64,000 nucleotides of DNA, taken from NCBI GenBank assembly GCA_023548195.1, contig JAJHZJ010000220.1, positions 2,611,279-2,675,278 on the forward strand, read 5' to 3'. The position numbers were made by a program, and so were the translations under genes. Positions 1 through 11,679 of this stretch are shown here, piece after piece. Under the pieces are notes generated by a model that was not told the origin of the DNA, searched no databases, and saw nothing but the letters and a program-made list of their open reading frames with translations. Numbering within the stretch: position 1 is the first letter of the stretch; each line of letters opens with the position of its first letter. The DNA is from Bettongia penicillata ogilbyi. Its lineage: Eukaryota > Chordata > Mammalia > Diprotodontia > Potoroidae.

Positions 1-1698
1 TATACATTTACAAGAGACTAAAAGATTGCAAAAAACAAAACAACACAAAATAGCAACAAAATATTTTGTGGTGATGTGCCTATATCTCTAAATTTGCTTC
101 TTAAAGGGAAACCTGTGCTCATTAAACCCACGAAAGCTCTTACATTTTATGAATTAAAAAAAATTGTAATACTTAAAAATCTTTTGTAGCACAAGGGATT
201 TGACTTATCACATCAGACAACAACTTAGCATGGTCAAAAGCTCTATTGCTCCATTACTTTACTCAAAACTAGCCCCTCTTTAGGTCATAACAAAGTATTT
301 GCAATGTGATCCTCCTATTACATTTTAGTATCAAAGTATGAAATTATCAACTTTTGACTTGAAAATAAGCAGGTCACTTTCTTAGGGCATGCGCTTTTAT
401 TAAGAAGCCTCTGTTTTTCCCCAAGTCTTTGTTAAGCATGTCAGATCTCTTGTGGATCATTTTGGAGATCCTCTAGTATTTTGCTAACAGCTGAGACTAC
501 CTGATTCTCTCTCCCAAACACAATCACAGAGAACATTGCCACACTTAATAGTTTTTGCTCACATGCATGAAATGGAGACTTGCTTTATTATTAACCATCT
601 TTGTCTGTATGTTTTCTATTTCCATAAAAGCATGAGAAAGCATGAATTTTAAGAACAGCATGGCATTCTACTGCAATTTAATGAATCTTCTTTATATATG
701 TAAACTTACTTGTGTGAAATTATATGTCAATATATACAAATGCAAATACCTATGAAAAGTAAAATATGCAAAATATGCATATGTGATATGTGTATATGCA
801 CATATGAAATCACATGTGTATATAATATATATGCATGCGTATGTGTATACATACACAAACAAATATGCCACAAATCACCAACTAAGGTCTCGAACATTTT
901 GCAGGGACCCCAAGGGAGTCTCTTTTGATAATTGCCAGTTAAATAATCTCGTCCCTGCATGTTCCTCCCTTTCCTCCCCTGCCTTCTGATTTAGTTGCAG
1001 TCTAGGCTGATGGAAGTATAGATGGAGTTAGGGGTGGGAGTTAAAAAGGACTAAAGAACTCCAATAAAATCTCCAGGAAGTCAGATGAACATAAGGAGCT
1101 ACAGATCAGCCTCCATTTATATATGCCATCTGTTCCCTAGGCTATCGGCAACACTACTAGATGATCATTATCTAGCAATCTTGGGAAATAAATATGAGTA
1201 GAGCAAGGTCAATGTCTTCACATACCATTCTCAACCATAATAAAAGAGGAATAACTTTCTCTGTTATATCTCTGCAACTGCCAGGGTCGGGGGGGAGCTC
1301 ATTTCTGTTGCTCTACTCCTATTTGATGATTTCCTTATCTTCCCCAGGTTGAAATTGATTGAATCAGAATTTGTCTATGAATCTTTTTTTTTTTTTTATG
1401 TCAGTGTTGAAGTCAGTTGCTTCATAATACTATACTTGGCTAATTTTGCCATATTCACAGTAGAGAGAAGAGGATAATCAAGACTTAAAAGAGGAAACTA
1501 GATTTATAACTTTTCACAGTGCAAAAACAACAGAAATTACAGATACAAAATGATGAGTAGATGGGGTACTTTTGCCTTAAACTGTCCTGCACAATGGACT
1601 TCAATCTTTTACCAGAGAAATCCACTGACCAATCAACAGAGGGCATGGACTGTGCATGAAATTGTGCATGAAATAGAGAACAATGGCATAAGTAGGAA

Positions 1699-1701
<3 letters not shown>
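1..1701. other. Unassigned AT-rich sequence
   Basis: No gene or repeat family was recognised. Positions 715-860 are alternating purine/pyrimidine (TATA/TGCA-rich) low-complexity sequence and 1384-1398 is a poly-T run. The short open frames here are not supported by composition or by any recognised motif. Confidence 0.5.

Positions 1702-1775
<74 letters not shown>
1702..1775. repeat. (TC)n microsatellite
   Basis: About 74 bases of almost pure TC dinucleotide repeat with one A interruption near the right end. The open frames crossing it on both strands are Ser/Leu or Arg/Glu read-through artefacts of the repeat. Confidence 0.97.
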
Positions 1776-2529
1776 CTCCAACTCTGCAATCCTATCATTC
1801 TTTCCTGATAAATGCAACGTTGGACATAACAGTGCAAAGAAAAGATCAGCTGATATTAAAAGCAATGCCTTCTACTCAATATTAGTGAAATATCTTCTTT
1901 GATTCTGAATGTCAAGCTTCCATCTGTCTTTATGACAAATGAATTTTTCCTACTCTATCAATGTTTTATTTCTCCCTTTCATTTCCTTTATTCTCATGAG
2001 CTAGGGTTACTAATTGTGAATGATTTTACTATACATTACTTGTGGAATTAATTTCGTCACAATCATAACTCCACCCTTTCTTCATGACTTGCCTCTTACT
2101 TTTCATATATCTTCCCAACTAATCTTTTCCTCCTCTGATTTCTACTGACTCCTCCTCTTTTCTTTCTCCCCCCACCTTTAGGTGAAATAATGAAGCAATA
2201 GTTTTTTTTAACCTTACTATATCATTGTTTGATTGGAAAATCTAAATTTCTTGTTAGTAATCTTTCAAGCAGCATTTTTTTGTCAACAACTGCCTACCTT
2301 TGTCTTACTTCCATACTCAGTCTTAGATGACTGCAAAAGTACATATCCATGAGAAGGTATTGAGGCCATTCTTATTCATCACATTTATTTACTTTTCAAT
2401 ATTTCCAACAAAGTTTCATGTCAAATTTCTCTCACTCTTGAATCTGCAATTCTTCTTTGTTATATTATCAGAAATTTACTTGTGACATTAAGAGGTTAAA
2501 TTCATTTTTACAAGCATAATGTGATAAAA
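1776..2529. other. Unassigned sequence
   Basis: Pyrimidine-rich between about 2070 and 2180, otherwise AT-rich. No gene, RNA or repeat family was recognised. Confidence 0.45.
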
Positions 2530-2862
2530 CATGGCCTTGAACTAGGGTCTTCAGACTCCAAGGACAGCTTTTTACACATAGCATATAGGTATATCCTAAA
2601 ATTAAGTAAATCATAAATACCTATTTTTTTTAAAAAAAGCTTAAAAATATTTAGGGTCTTAGATTTAGAGCTTAAAAAAAGGATAAAGGTCATCAATTTC
2701 ATTCAACTGCTTCATTGTATGTATAAGAGAATTGAGTCTCCAAGAAAGGAAATGATTTCTCTACCGTAGTAAGTATTTTGCCCAAGAAGCAAGTGTCAGA
2801 ATTAGATTTGAACCAAGTTCCTCTGACTCAAAATCCAGTGCTTTTCTTAGTCTACCACAGTT
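2530..2862 (-). repeat. CORE-SINE (MIR/THER-like) fragments
   Basis: Positions 2650-2862 show the MIR/THER order in reverse orientation: a 'gag aattgag' block where the consensus has 'gaggaaactgag', then a decayed 'ttgcccaag' block, a 'ggatttgaacc' block, a 'tcctctgactc' block and a final 'tctaccac'. Positions 2530-2580 hold a second partial copy of the 'gaactagggtcttcagactc' end, suggesting two SINEs inserted close together. These are non-coding tRNA-derived retroposons. Confidence 0.7.
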
Positions 2863-3960
2863 GAAGATAGGAGGAAGAATAAACTAAATACAGGGCTATC
2901 ACAGGTCCAAAGGCAGAAGCCAAAGATTTGTCATGGTGATAATGAAAGACAGACAATTTCCAATGAACGGGGAAAAACATCAGAGTGGAACTGAAAATTT
3001 CTCTACCTTAGTATAGGAGGGAAGAGGTAGAGTGGACAAAAAGCAAAGGAAATGAAAACATGATTACAGGTTACACTTAGGTTTTGAAATAACCAGATTT
3101 GGGGGGAGATTTCAGTCCATATATGTGAAAATATACTATCTGTGCAAAAAGCAAACGACAAAAAGAAAGAAAGAAACAAACAAACAAAAAAACAACATAT
3201 ATCCAAAGCTGAAAAACATCAAGGTGCTGAAAAGGACTGCAATTTATCTGGATGACAATGGTTCAATCAACATCCACATGTAATTATCCTACCATTTGGC
3301 TTATTGTAATCTTTCACAGAGCTGGAGGATAATTGTCCACTTAGATGCATCTCTTCCTAAGAAAACTTCCTCCTCAATACAGTGCATGGAAAAGTCAATT
3401 GTCTTCCACGTGGTTTTCTTGAGAAAGATGAAGAAGATGTAATGATTAAGTACAATGGTATTTTACACAATTGATATTCTCTATTGTCATCTCATATTTG
3501 TTTGCTAAACCAGCCAGGGGGTCTCCCGGTTATTGCTCAGGTACTTCTCCCACACTAGCAAGGAAACTCAGTGCCATACACTAATACGATCATTCTGCTT
3601 CCACTAAAACAACTTTATCAGTCCCAGAGTTGCTTCTGAAGGGTAGATGCCAACTCACTACATCAATGCAATTAATTACTATGGTAATACCATGGGTTCT
3701 TTGTATTCTAACTCCAGCTTCATCAACATTATCTTAGCTGAGAGCTAAACTGGTGGTAACATACTATATTTTTGCCACCCTAGCACTCCTGGTCTACTAT
3801 AAGCTCTCAGTTCAGTAATTACTGGGAAACTTTCTATCTTAGAGATTTTAAACTATTATTAATGAATTATTTTTCTTGGACCAGATGTGTGATTTCATTG
3901 CCAGCATGAACTTCCAATGAGAAAATTCCTTCTCCTAATGCAAATAACTTTGCAACTAAA
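2863..3960. other. Unassigned sequence
   Basis: No gene or repeat family was recognised. An A-rich stretch lies at about 3160-3200 (AAAG/AAAC units). Confidence 0.45.
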
Positions 3961-3964
3961 TAGT

Positions 3965-4095
3965 TTTAGAGAACTGCCTGGGGAAATTGAGGGGTTAAGT
4001 AAGTTACCCAACATCACGTAGCCATCCTGTATCAAAGGAAAGACTTGAACTCATGTCTTTCCGACTGAGTCTAGTGCTCTATCATTTAGACCAAA
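3965..4095 (-). repeat. CORE-SINE (MIR-like) fragment
   Basis: Reverse-orientation MIR landmarks in order: 'ggttaagtaagttaccca', a decayed 'cacgtagcc', 'gacttgaactcatgtctttc', 'gagtctagtgctctatca'. These match the standard MIR/THER SINE body and tRNA-like head. Confidence 0.7.
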
Positions 4096-4144
4096 CTTTT
4101 TCTTATTTATATATTAAGAATGATAAAACAAAAAATTTAAATAT

Positions 4145-4345
4145 ATATATAGTGCTCAAGGCTTACAAAGCACTATCCTTCCAAAAATACTGAATTAACT
4201 AGTTTATTATTTTCATTTTGCAGATTATAACTTTAATTTTAAAGAAAAAACTGAGGTTAATTAATATCAGTTAACCAGTTAACTTGACTGTGATCACAGA
4301 GATAGTATCACTTCCTAAACCCAGGTACTTTCTGTCATGTTTTGA
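4145..4345 (-). repeat. CORE-SINE (MIR-like), decayed
   Basis: Begins with 'gcttacaaagcacta', then 'ttattttcattttgcagatt', 'aactgaggtt', 'gtgatcacagagatag' and 'aacccaggtactttctgtc'. This is the usual order of a reverse-orientation marsupial MIR-class SINE. Confidence 0.65.
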
Positions 4346-4404
4346 TACCTTTCCCTCTCTACTCTACTATTTTATTAATAAATAAACCAGTTCATTTCTG
4401 AGAG

Positions 4405-4520
4405 TCATTATATATGTATATATACATATATGTGTGTGTTTAATAAGGCTATGCATTTGTGCACATATTCACATATTCATATACATAATATAAACATATA
4501 TATATATATATATATATATT
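4405..4520. repeat. AT-rich low-complexity and (TA)n
   Basis: Alternating TATATG/TATACA sequence followed by a short (AT)n run at about 4496-4520. Confidence 0.85.
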
Positions 4521-4534
4521 TATACATGTTCCCC

Positions 4535-4665
4535 TTACCATATTCTCGTATTATAGGAAAGAGACTGTAATCTCCTTGAAGACATAACTGGGTTGTTTTT
4601 TTTTTGCCTTTGCATTTCCCAGCATCCAGTACAGTGCTTAGCATGTAGTAATTCCAAGAATAGTT
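4535..4665 (+). repeat. L2 LINE 3' end
   Basis: Carries the L2 3'-end order: 'gactgtaatctccttgaag', a 'catttcccagcatccagta' block, then 'cagtgcttagcatgtagta'. The same arrangement recurs at 28595 and 42150. Confidence 0.7.
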
Positions 4666-5038
4666 TTCTTTCTCTGATATCATGCCAGAAGTGAGATACA
4701 AACAAAATGATGTGCCATTTACAGAGAGGGAAGACAGATTACTTTTCAATGGGGAAAACAAAGAAGCTTATAAGACTCTGGAATAAGTAAGGTCAATTTG
4801 AGAAGAGGTAGCAAACAGACAACCACACCATGGCTTACAATAAATGAATTTCAGGCTCCTGATCAGCCTAGAATACGCTAAGCAAGAGGTAGTGATGTGT
4901 ATTTGTCTTAGTGGCTTAAAAATCTGATCAATAACCATAAAAATTATAACAATAATTAGAATGTATATAATACTTTTGTAGCACTAGCATAATACTCACA
5001 GTGTCCATGGTGACCATGAATATCCTGGTGCAATTCTG
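4666..5038. other. Unassigned sequence
   Basis: No recognisable gene or repeat. Short AT-rich low-complexity at 4936-4970. Confidence 0.4.
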
Positions 5039-5370
5039 GATCAAGAAATCCAACAGACTCTCCGCATGGAAGACAGAAGCAAAACATTTATTCAGATACC
5101 AGAAAGCCAAATTCATCATAGTAACAAAAATCTATACAAAACAGCAATGCAGAAGACAACACCATCCCCAAGCCTTCTGATGTTAGGGCCTTTCCGCAAA
5201 GAAACCAACACTCAGTAACCCAGCTATCTACCTCCTCCCTGTCCCTCAGTTCTGACTGTTCTCTGATCAAATTTTCTCTCATCTCTGCTCTGCTCCCCCT
5301 CTTCCTGTTCCATGTGACTTAGACTCATGTGACTTGAGCTTCCATGTCACTTAAGCAGGTCCCATGGGCC
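5039..5370 (-). mobile_element. Possible LTR-type dispersed repeat
   Basis: Base composition differs from its surroundings. It has a TTTATT box near 5088 (a polyadenylation-signal complement) and a C/T-rich stretch at 5230-5310, the appearance of a reverse-orientation endogenous-retrovirus LTR. Neither TG/CA termini nor duplications could be fixed, so this is inference from style only. Confidence 0.3.
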
Positions 5371-5414
5371 TATTAATGAATGAGACAGATCTTACATTAT
5401 AAATTACCATTACA

Positions 5415-5645
5415 ACTTCCTATATGCCAGGAGCTGTGTTAATTATTTTACAATTATTAACTTGATCTTTACAATTCTGGGAATTAGGTGCTAGTACTAT
5501 CACCATTTTATAGATGAGGAAACTGAAGCTAAGTAACTTGCCCAGATTCAAACAACAAGTAGCTATCAGGTCAGATTTGCTCTCCAGCTTTCCTAACTCC
5601 AGGACACACACTGTATTCACTCTGCTATCTAGTTGTCTCATCAAG
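5415..5645 (-). repeat. CORE-SINE (MIR/THER), nearly complete
   Basis: Clear reverse-orientation MIR: 'catttta tagatgaggaaactgaagc', 'taagtaacttgcccag', 'ttcctaactccaggac' and a terminal 'tctgctatctagttgtctc'. The open frame across it is a by-product of the SINE. Confidence 0.85.
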
Positions 5646-5689
5646 ATGATGATGAGGACAGTGTTAAAAATATTTTAAAAGAAGGAAAA

Positions 5690-5945
5690 AGAGGTGCCCA
5701 AGTGGAACTGTGTTTAGAGTATTGGGTTTGGTGTCAGGAATGCTAGAATTCAAATATAACTTCAGACACTTAGATTGTCATGTGACTCTTTTTGTCCCTG
5801 TTTCCTCAAACAAAAAATGGTGATAATAACAATATCTACTTCACAGGGTTGTTGTGAAGACAAGTGAGATAATATTTGTAAAGTTCTTAGCAGTGTCTAT
5901 CACATATTAGGAACTAAACAAACACTTGTTCCTTTCTCCTCCTCT
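5690..5945 (+). repeat. Marsupial tRNA-headed CORE-SINE
   Basis: Sense-oriented SINE: head 'gagtattgggtttggtgtca', 'gaattcaaatataacttcag', a decayed 'tgtttcctcaaac' block, 'cagggttgttgtgaagac', then 'cacatattaggaactaaaca' and a poly-A/G end near 5946-5960. Confidence 0.82.
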
Positions 5946-6429
5946 AAAAAAAAAAGGGGGGGAAGGAGATTTGGGAATCTGCTTATTCATGTTATCTTAC
6001 AGAGCTGAAGAATTAACATGAAGAAGAAAAGTAATAGAGAGGGTGGGAAATTCACAGAAGAAAATATCCAAGCAGAGAGCCAGCAATGAAAAGACATGGT
6101 GTCAGAGGTCTAGGCTCAAACTCACAAAGAGAGATGTTCATATAAGAGGGCAAACTCAGTTTCATGGGTATCCCTGAGAATTGGTATCAAGGAACCTATT
6201 ACTGGAAGATGATTGTGGAAGGATACACTTACTTTAAGAAAGAAAGACAAGACAAAAAGTGTGGTGGATGAGACTTATACATTTCTCATTCATTACTATT
6301 CACGAACTAGAGTAGGACAGCATGATGAAGAATCTTTTGGTGTGGATATGTAGAAGAATAAAGAAAAGCAAGAATAGAGGAGAATATATGACTGACTACA
6401 GGAAAACAGGAGATAAATGTAGAGTTCAG
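5946..6429. other. Unassigned purine-rich sequence
   Basis: Purine-rich on the plus strand. It may be the decayed 5' part of the L3/CR1 element that follows, but no landmark could be fixed. Confidence 0.35.
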
Positions 6430-6761
6430 GAAAGAAATCACAATTCTGGCACAGAGCCATGATATAATAAGGATGAAGGACTTTAATTATGCAGACAGCT
6501 GCTCAATTTCTCTGTGTGCCAAAAACGAAGAAGTCTATAACTCCTTGACTCACCTTAATAATAATCTCTTTCTTTAAAAGGTGAAGGAAACAAGATGGGG
6601 AAATGTTACTTTGAACCTGATTCTGACTGACAGGGAGGAATAGGTTGCTTAAATAGAAATGATGGAAGTCTTTGAGGCAAGTGAGCACTGTATCTTAGAA
6701 TTGGTCTTTGGAAAGCTAAAAGAAGGGAGGATCTCTCTCTCTTTCTCTCTCTCTGTCTCTC

Positions 6762-6805
<44 letters not shown>

Positions 6806-7680
6806 TGTCTCTCTGTCTCTTTCTCTTTATCTCTTTCTCTGTCTCTCTCTCTCTCCCTTATATACATACATACACATGACTATATCATTTTGTTTTTGAA
6901 AGTGCATAGAAATCAAGCATAATATCATAACTTTAATTGTAGAAAACTCAACCATAAATAGCTGAGAAGCCCTTAGAAATGAAATTATGAGGACAGCAGC
7001 AGAACCAAATCCAATACTAAAGAAAAGGAAGAGCCATCTAAAGAGATCACTATGATTTTTGAAAGGCATATTTAGAAGTTGGAAACAAAGGGAGTACAAA
7101 AGAAGCCCTGTTATTTTAAAAGTAATGTCAGGAACACTAAAGCTCAGAATTCAGCGAATCTTGCAATGATTTATAAAGACAACCAAAAGGGATTTGGGGC
7201 CTATGTTGTGGGTACAAGGAAGATCAAAAAGAGATAAGGTTTTAGATTAGTGAAGATTGGAAGATAACGGTTTCTGGAGAGAAATCAGAATCACTAAACC
7301 CTTATTTTGTTTCTGTCTTCTCTCTCAAGGAGAATGATTCTCAAACTGGAAGACAAAGAGCAAAAATGCTTATTAGCAAGGACTTGAGATGTAAAATAAA
7401 AGATATTAAGAGATAATGTGTAGTTCTCAGTGAGCTAAAAGTCATCAAACCTAGATACACTATATCCCAGGGAACAGAAAGAACTGGCTGATGTGATTAC
7501 TGAGCCACAGTATATTTGATTTTTCAAAGATCAGGGGAAAAAGGAGAAATAGCACAGGAAGAAAGAATAAATGGGAGAAGGGGAGATAAAGGTTTATTGG
7601 CAGACTGACAAACTGATAGACTGATAAGATTTTAATATAACACAAATTTTGAGCCAGATTTGGATCGTTTTGCATAAGAC
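6430..7680 (+). mobile_element. L3/CR1-type LINE, decayed ORF2 region
   Basis: Landmarks of the mammalian L3/CR1 LINE appear in sense order: 'aaggactttaattatgcaga' (endonuclease part), the stretch 7160-7230 with 'ttataaagacaaccaaaagg' (linker), 'cccttattttgtttctgtct' near 7300, and 'gaaagaactggctgatgtga' followed by 'tactgagccac' near 7480-7510 (start of the reverse transcriptase). Frames are destroyed by stops and indels and nothing is translatable. A (CT)n tract interrupts it at 6732-6858. The element probably resumes with its 3' end at 8150. Confidence 0.65.
6732..6858. repeat. Imperfect (CT)n microsatellite
   Basis: About 127 bases of CT repeat with scattered G, CC and TT interruptions, followed by a short TACA-type stretch. 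It lies inside the L3/CR1 remnant. Long Arg/Glu and Ser/Leu open frames here are repeat artefacts. Confidence 0.95.
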
Positions 7681-8149
7681 TCTCTTAATTTGTAAAGAAA
7701 ATATGGACATGACTCTTGCTTGTCTGCTTGAAGAGGTCAATTTGACTCAAGAGTTTTGGATAGGAAAGATATTTTTGGAAAGTCTCTCAGGGTTCCAGAC
7801 TTTCCAGGACTAGCTCAAGGAAGAAGAAAGAAAAAGATTATTGCAAGCATGAGGAGCATCTTGCTCCTCAACATGTCCCTATTTTCCTTCTTGCTCCCCT
7901 GAGGACTTTCAGTATTTCCCCTTTGGTAAGATTAGTGCCTCCCTCTTGTTTGAACTCAAATATCTTCCTCTCAGAGGCAGAGGTTGTTCACTCTGTATAT
8001 TTCTTGATATAATTTAATCTCCATAATTTCTTTTTGTAATCTGTTCACATAAATGGCCTTATTTGCCATTCACTATATATGATAATCATTGATACAATTA
8101 GTATTTGATAGGCTGCTACATTTGCCTTAAAACATTTTACTTTGTAAGT
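7681..8149. other. Unassigned sequence inside L3/CR1 remnant
   Basis: This lies where the middle of the L3/CR1 reverse transcriptase would be, but no clear match was seen. The part from about 7840 to 8080 could be a separate insertion. Confidence 0.35.
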
Positions 8150-8565
8150 ATAACGTGGCAAGATAAGGTCAGAGTAGAGGTCATGTAAAAAGGTAAAGAA
8201 AATTCAACAGGCTACAATCTCAATATGAGTCCACACTGTGCTATGATACCCCACAAACATAATAAATTCTTAGACCTCATTTGATAGAGTAATTTTCAGA
8301 ACCAAGGAAATGTAGTCTTGTATTTAGTTTTATTCAAAGCATGTCTGGATTGTCACTTAAACAACGTTTTTCAAGGAAATCAACAATGGAACACATCCAG
8401 AGGACAGTGACCAATATGACGAGGGATACACACAATGACATTTCAAGAGTAGTTGAAAGACTGAGGATATCTGACAGAAGGTAACTTCAGGGGAAGGAAT
8501 GAAAGCTGTCTTCAAGCATTTGAAGTTATTTGGGAATTTGTTTAATAAAAAGGAATACATCTCAA
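8150..8565 (+). mobile_element. L3/CR1-type LINE 3' region
   Basis: Sense L3/CR1 3' landmarks: 'acacatccagaggacagtga', 'gttgaaagactgaggatat', and 'gaaagctgtcttcaagcatt' followed by 'tgaagttatttgg'. These match the C-terminal end of the CR1-type ORF2. Likely the same insertion as 6430-7680. Confidence 0.7.
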
Positions 8566-8824
8566 CAATGAAGTTCACAAGAGAAGAAAATAATTAATCT
8601 TTGAAGAAAAATGGGAGCTGTCTCAAGAGACCAATGTGGATAAGCAGGGAACTTTTCACTTAGATTTAAAACAATACGCATGTTTAGGAGACATAAACAA
8701 GGAAAAGAAAAGCAACATAAATATAAAATCACACCTAGTACTTGTGTAAAAATATTGTCAGGGACACTACAATTCAGAATAAGACAGAACTGGTAAGAAA
8801 AAGTCAAGAACTAAAGGCATTTTA

Positions 8825-8836
8825 AATCTATTTTTC
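8825..8836. repeat. Target-site duplication, HAL1 copy C (left)
   Basis: AATCTATTTTTC, identical to 11578-11589. It sits immediately outside the poly-T end (the poly-A tail on the minus strand) of the HAL1 insertion. Confidence 0.85.
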
Positions 8837-11577
8837 TTTTCTTTTTTTTTTTAACACAGTTTTTAATGGAGAAAGCAATTCCAACTTTTGGTCAGGTAAT
8901 ACCTCTTTTTAAAGCATTTACAACATGGACCACAAAATGATTTTTTTTTTAAAACATTAACCAACAGAGACACAAATAATATTTATGTTGCTAATTTCAC
9001 AAGCTCGTGACCTAATTGTCTCCACGGTATTACTAAGAATTAAAGGACCCTAACTTATTGTTGTTGGTCTAAAGTCCTATGCCTAATAGCTTGATTTTAG
9101 AAAACTTCAGATGTTCCCCCATCCATAATCTATAATTGAATAGATGTGGTGTTAAGCTTACAAACCTTTTGACTATAGGAAATTGCCACTAATAGTAAGA
9201 ACATTGCAGGAATACAATATCTCCCCAACTTCATGCCAGTTCCAGGCAGAATTAGATTATCCACTTGTATTCAGTCAGGCTTAAAGTCTGCCAGGTGTCA
9301 GTGGGGAAATTGAGTCAGGAGAATCCCACCTCAGCCCATGCTGAATAGCCGCTCTCCCACCCTTCCCTGGAGATCACCTATGCAGTTCATACCAGCATCT
9401 CATCAGCTTACTGGCATCATGGATTGGAGGCTCAGATTGCCTTTCTTGCTACCTATACCTGGAGTTAGACTCAGAAGAACAGTCACTTAATAGTCCCATA
9501 GCATCTAAAAATGGCAAGTTCCAATAACCAGGTTTCAAATATGATTATAGTTTCACTTTGGCTAAGGAACATCTTTTGAGCAAGTCTTAAAGGCCTTTCT
9601 ATACATGTTCTGGTTCCTGAACAAATGGCGATCATAAAATCAAATTTATCATTAAAACCTTGACTTTTCCATCAATGCCAAATTTTACCTGAGGTAACCT
9701 TCCTCTAGGAAATTTAAACTGAAATTCTTTTCTCCAAACTAAAGATGTCATTGATTTATTCTCAGTAATTAATTCAGTCTATTGTTTTAATACTAATTGC
9801 TTTTACCTCACTTTGTAACATGTCCAATTTTTCTCCCCATCACTCTCCTCCCCCTGCTTCCTAATACCTTGTATTATGATTACTCCTTCCCTCAATATAC
9901 CCTCCCCTCAATCACACCCCACCCCTCTCCTATCCTCATCTTCTCTCTTTTCTTGCAGGGCAAGATAAATTTCCATACCCCTATCCCTGTAGTTCTTATT
10001 TCCCAATTATATGCAATAAAAATTCTCAACATTCATTTCTAATACTTCGAATTCCAACTTCTCTCCCTCCTCCCCTCCCTCCCCAGCCCTACTGGGAAGG
10101 CAAGCAATTCAATACAGACTAAATATATGTTGTTTTGCAAAACACTTCCATAGTAATCATGTTGTGTAATACTAATTGTACTGTCCTCTGACCTACCCTA
10201 TCCCCCCTTATTTTTCCTCCCTTACAATTGATCTTGCCCTTTCACTGAAGTGTTTATTTCTAGTGACTCCCTTCTCCCATTTGCCCTCCCTTCTAATATT
10301 CCCCTCGCTCCTCTTGTCATCTCCTCTCCTACTTTCCTGTGGTGTATATAAACTTCATATCAAAGTTAGTGAGCATGTTATTCCCTCCTTCAGCCACACA
10401 AGGGGATATTAGCTTTATTTTTACCCCTCTCCCCTTCTCCCTTATTTTTTTGTCCCTTGAAATATTATATTCAGATTTGCTAGGTAGGTAATTCTTGGCT
10501 TCAATCCCAGTTCCTTTGACTTCTGAAATATTCCACTCCAAGCCCTTCAATCCCTTAATGTTGAATCTACCAGATCCTGTGTTATACTGATTGTATTTCC
10601 ACAGTACTCAAATTCTTTCTTTCTAGCTGCTTTCAGTATTTTCTCCTTGATCTGGGAACGCTGCAATGTGGCCACAGTATTCCTAGGAGTTTTTCTGTTT
10701 GGTTTTCTTTTGGGAGGGGATTGATGAATTCTTTCAATATCCATTTTGCCCTCTGATTCTGTAAGATCAGGGAAGTTTTCCTTGACAATTTCATGGAAGA
10801 TAATGTCTAGGCTCTTTTTTTGATCATGGCTTTCATGCAGTCCAATAATTTTTATATTATTTCTCCTGGATCTATTTTCCAGGTCAGTTGTTTTTCCAAT
10901 GAGTTGTTTCACATTATCTTCTTCTTCTTCTTCTTCTTCTTCTTTCAAATTTTTAGTTTTGTTTACTAACTTTTTGTTTTAAGTCACAGTCATTCATTTC
11001 CCTGAATTCCATTCTCTCTTTCAATGAATTATTTTGTTCAATGAGCTTTTGAACCTTCTCCTCCATTTGGCTAATTCTACTTTTTAAAACATACTTCTTC
11101 TTGTTGGCTTTTTGGACCTCTTTTTTCCAATTGAGTTAGCCTCTTTTTAAAGCTGTTATTTTCCTTAGCATTTTTTGGTTCTCCTTTACTAAACTGCTAA
11201 CTTGTTTTTTAAGGTCTTCTGTTGCCTGAGACCATTTTAAGTTCCCTTTGGAGGCAGAGGCCTTAACTTCCTCTGATAGTATGCCTTGTTCTTCCTCATC
11301 TGAAAGGATGGTGGGAGATACCTGTTCCCAAGAAAGTAACCTTTTATGGTCAAGGCAGGGCTGGGCTCTGCTCCATGTCTGGTGCCCAACAGACCTTTCC
11401 CATTGGTTTTTCATGTCTCTCTGGAACAGAAATCTCCTCCATTCCGTTGTTCTGTGGCTTCTGCTGCTCTAGAATTTGATGAGAGTGCTTCTTTACAGGT
11501 ACTTTATGGTCTGTGGGGTAAGAGCTAAGTGTATGTATATCTTTCTAGTCTGCCATCTTGGCTCCTCCCCCCTTTTC
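8837..11577 (-). mobile_element. HAL1 (half-L1) retrotransposon, copy C, with 3' extension
   Basis: A minus-strand HAL1: 5' end near 11570 (plus-strand 'gccatcttggctcctcccc', the usual start of this family), 5' UTR, broken ORF1, purine-rich 3' UTR (pyrimidine-rich on plus), and no ORF2. Homology to copies A and B ends near 9785-9823, but the insertion continues to a poly-A at 8837-8852 with an ATTAAA signal at 8862-8867 (minus). Identical 12-bp duplications outside both ends show it inserted as one unit. Compared with copy B it lacks about 440 bp around the ORF1 start and about 430 bp across the ORF1 end and early 3' UTR. HAL1 has no reverse transcriptase and depends on L1. Confidence 0.85.
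10462..11350 (-). pseudogene. Broken L1/HAL1 ORF1 (copy C)
   Basis: Remnant of L1 ORF1p, the RNA-binding nucleic-acid chaperone of L1 particles. The coiled-coil part lies at about 10950-11350 and the RRM/C-terminal part at 10547-10948, where 'TDLENRSRRNN' and the 'TPRNTVATL' block are visible. A (TTC)n expansion at 10918-10942 encodes a run of Glu between the two halves. The start codon region and the last roughly 36 codons have been deleted, and there are several frame breaks. It is dead as a gene. Confidence 0.85.
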
Positions 11578-11589
11578 AATCTATTTTTC
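11578..11589. repeat. Target-site duplication, HAL1 copy C (right)
   Basis: AATCTATTTTTC, an exact copy of 8825-8836. Confidence 0.85.
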
Positions 11590-11679
11590 AAAAAAAAAAA
11601 GAGGAAGATTGAAATTTCTCAGGCTGGATAGGGTTATAATAATAGCTAACAACCATCACTTAGAGCTAATCACTTCCTA

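Noticed and set aside
1485..1885. Open frames of 111 and 126 codons on both strands
   Set aside because: They exist because the (TC)n repeat has no stop codons in these frames; they are Ser/Leu and Arg/Glu runs without other support.
6649..6922. Arg/Glu- and Ser/Leu-rich frames
   Set aside because: Read-through of the (CT)n tract.
10547..10948. 133-codon frame starting with a run of Glu, as a separate gene
   Set aside because: It is the RRM half of the HAL1 ORF1 with a (TTC)n expansion.
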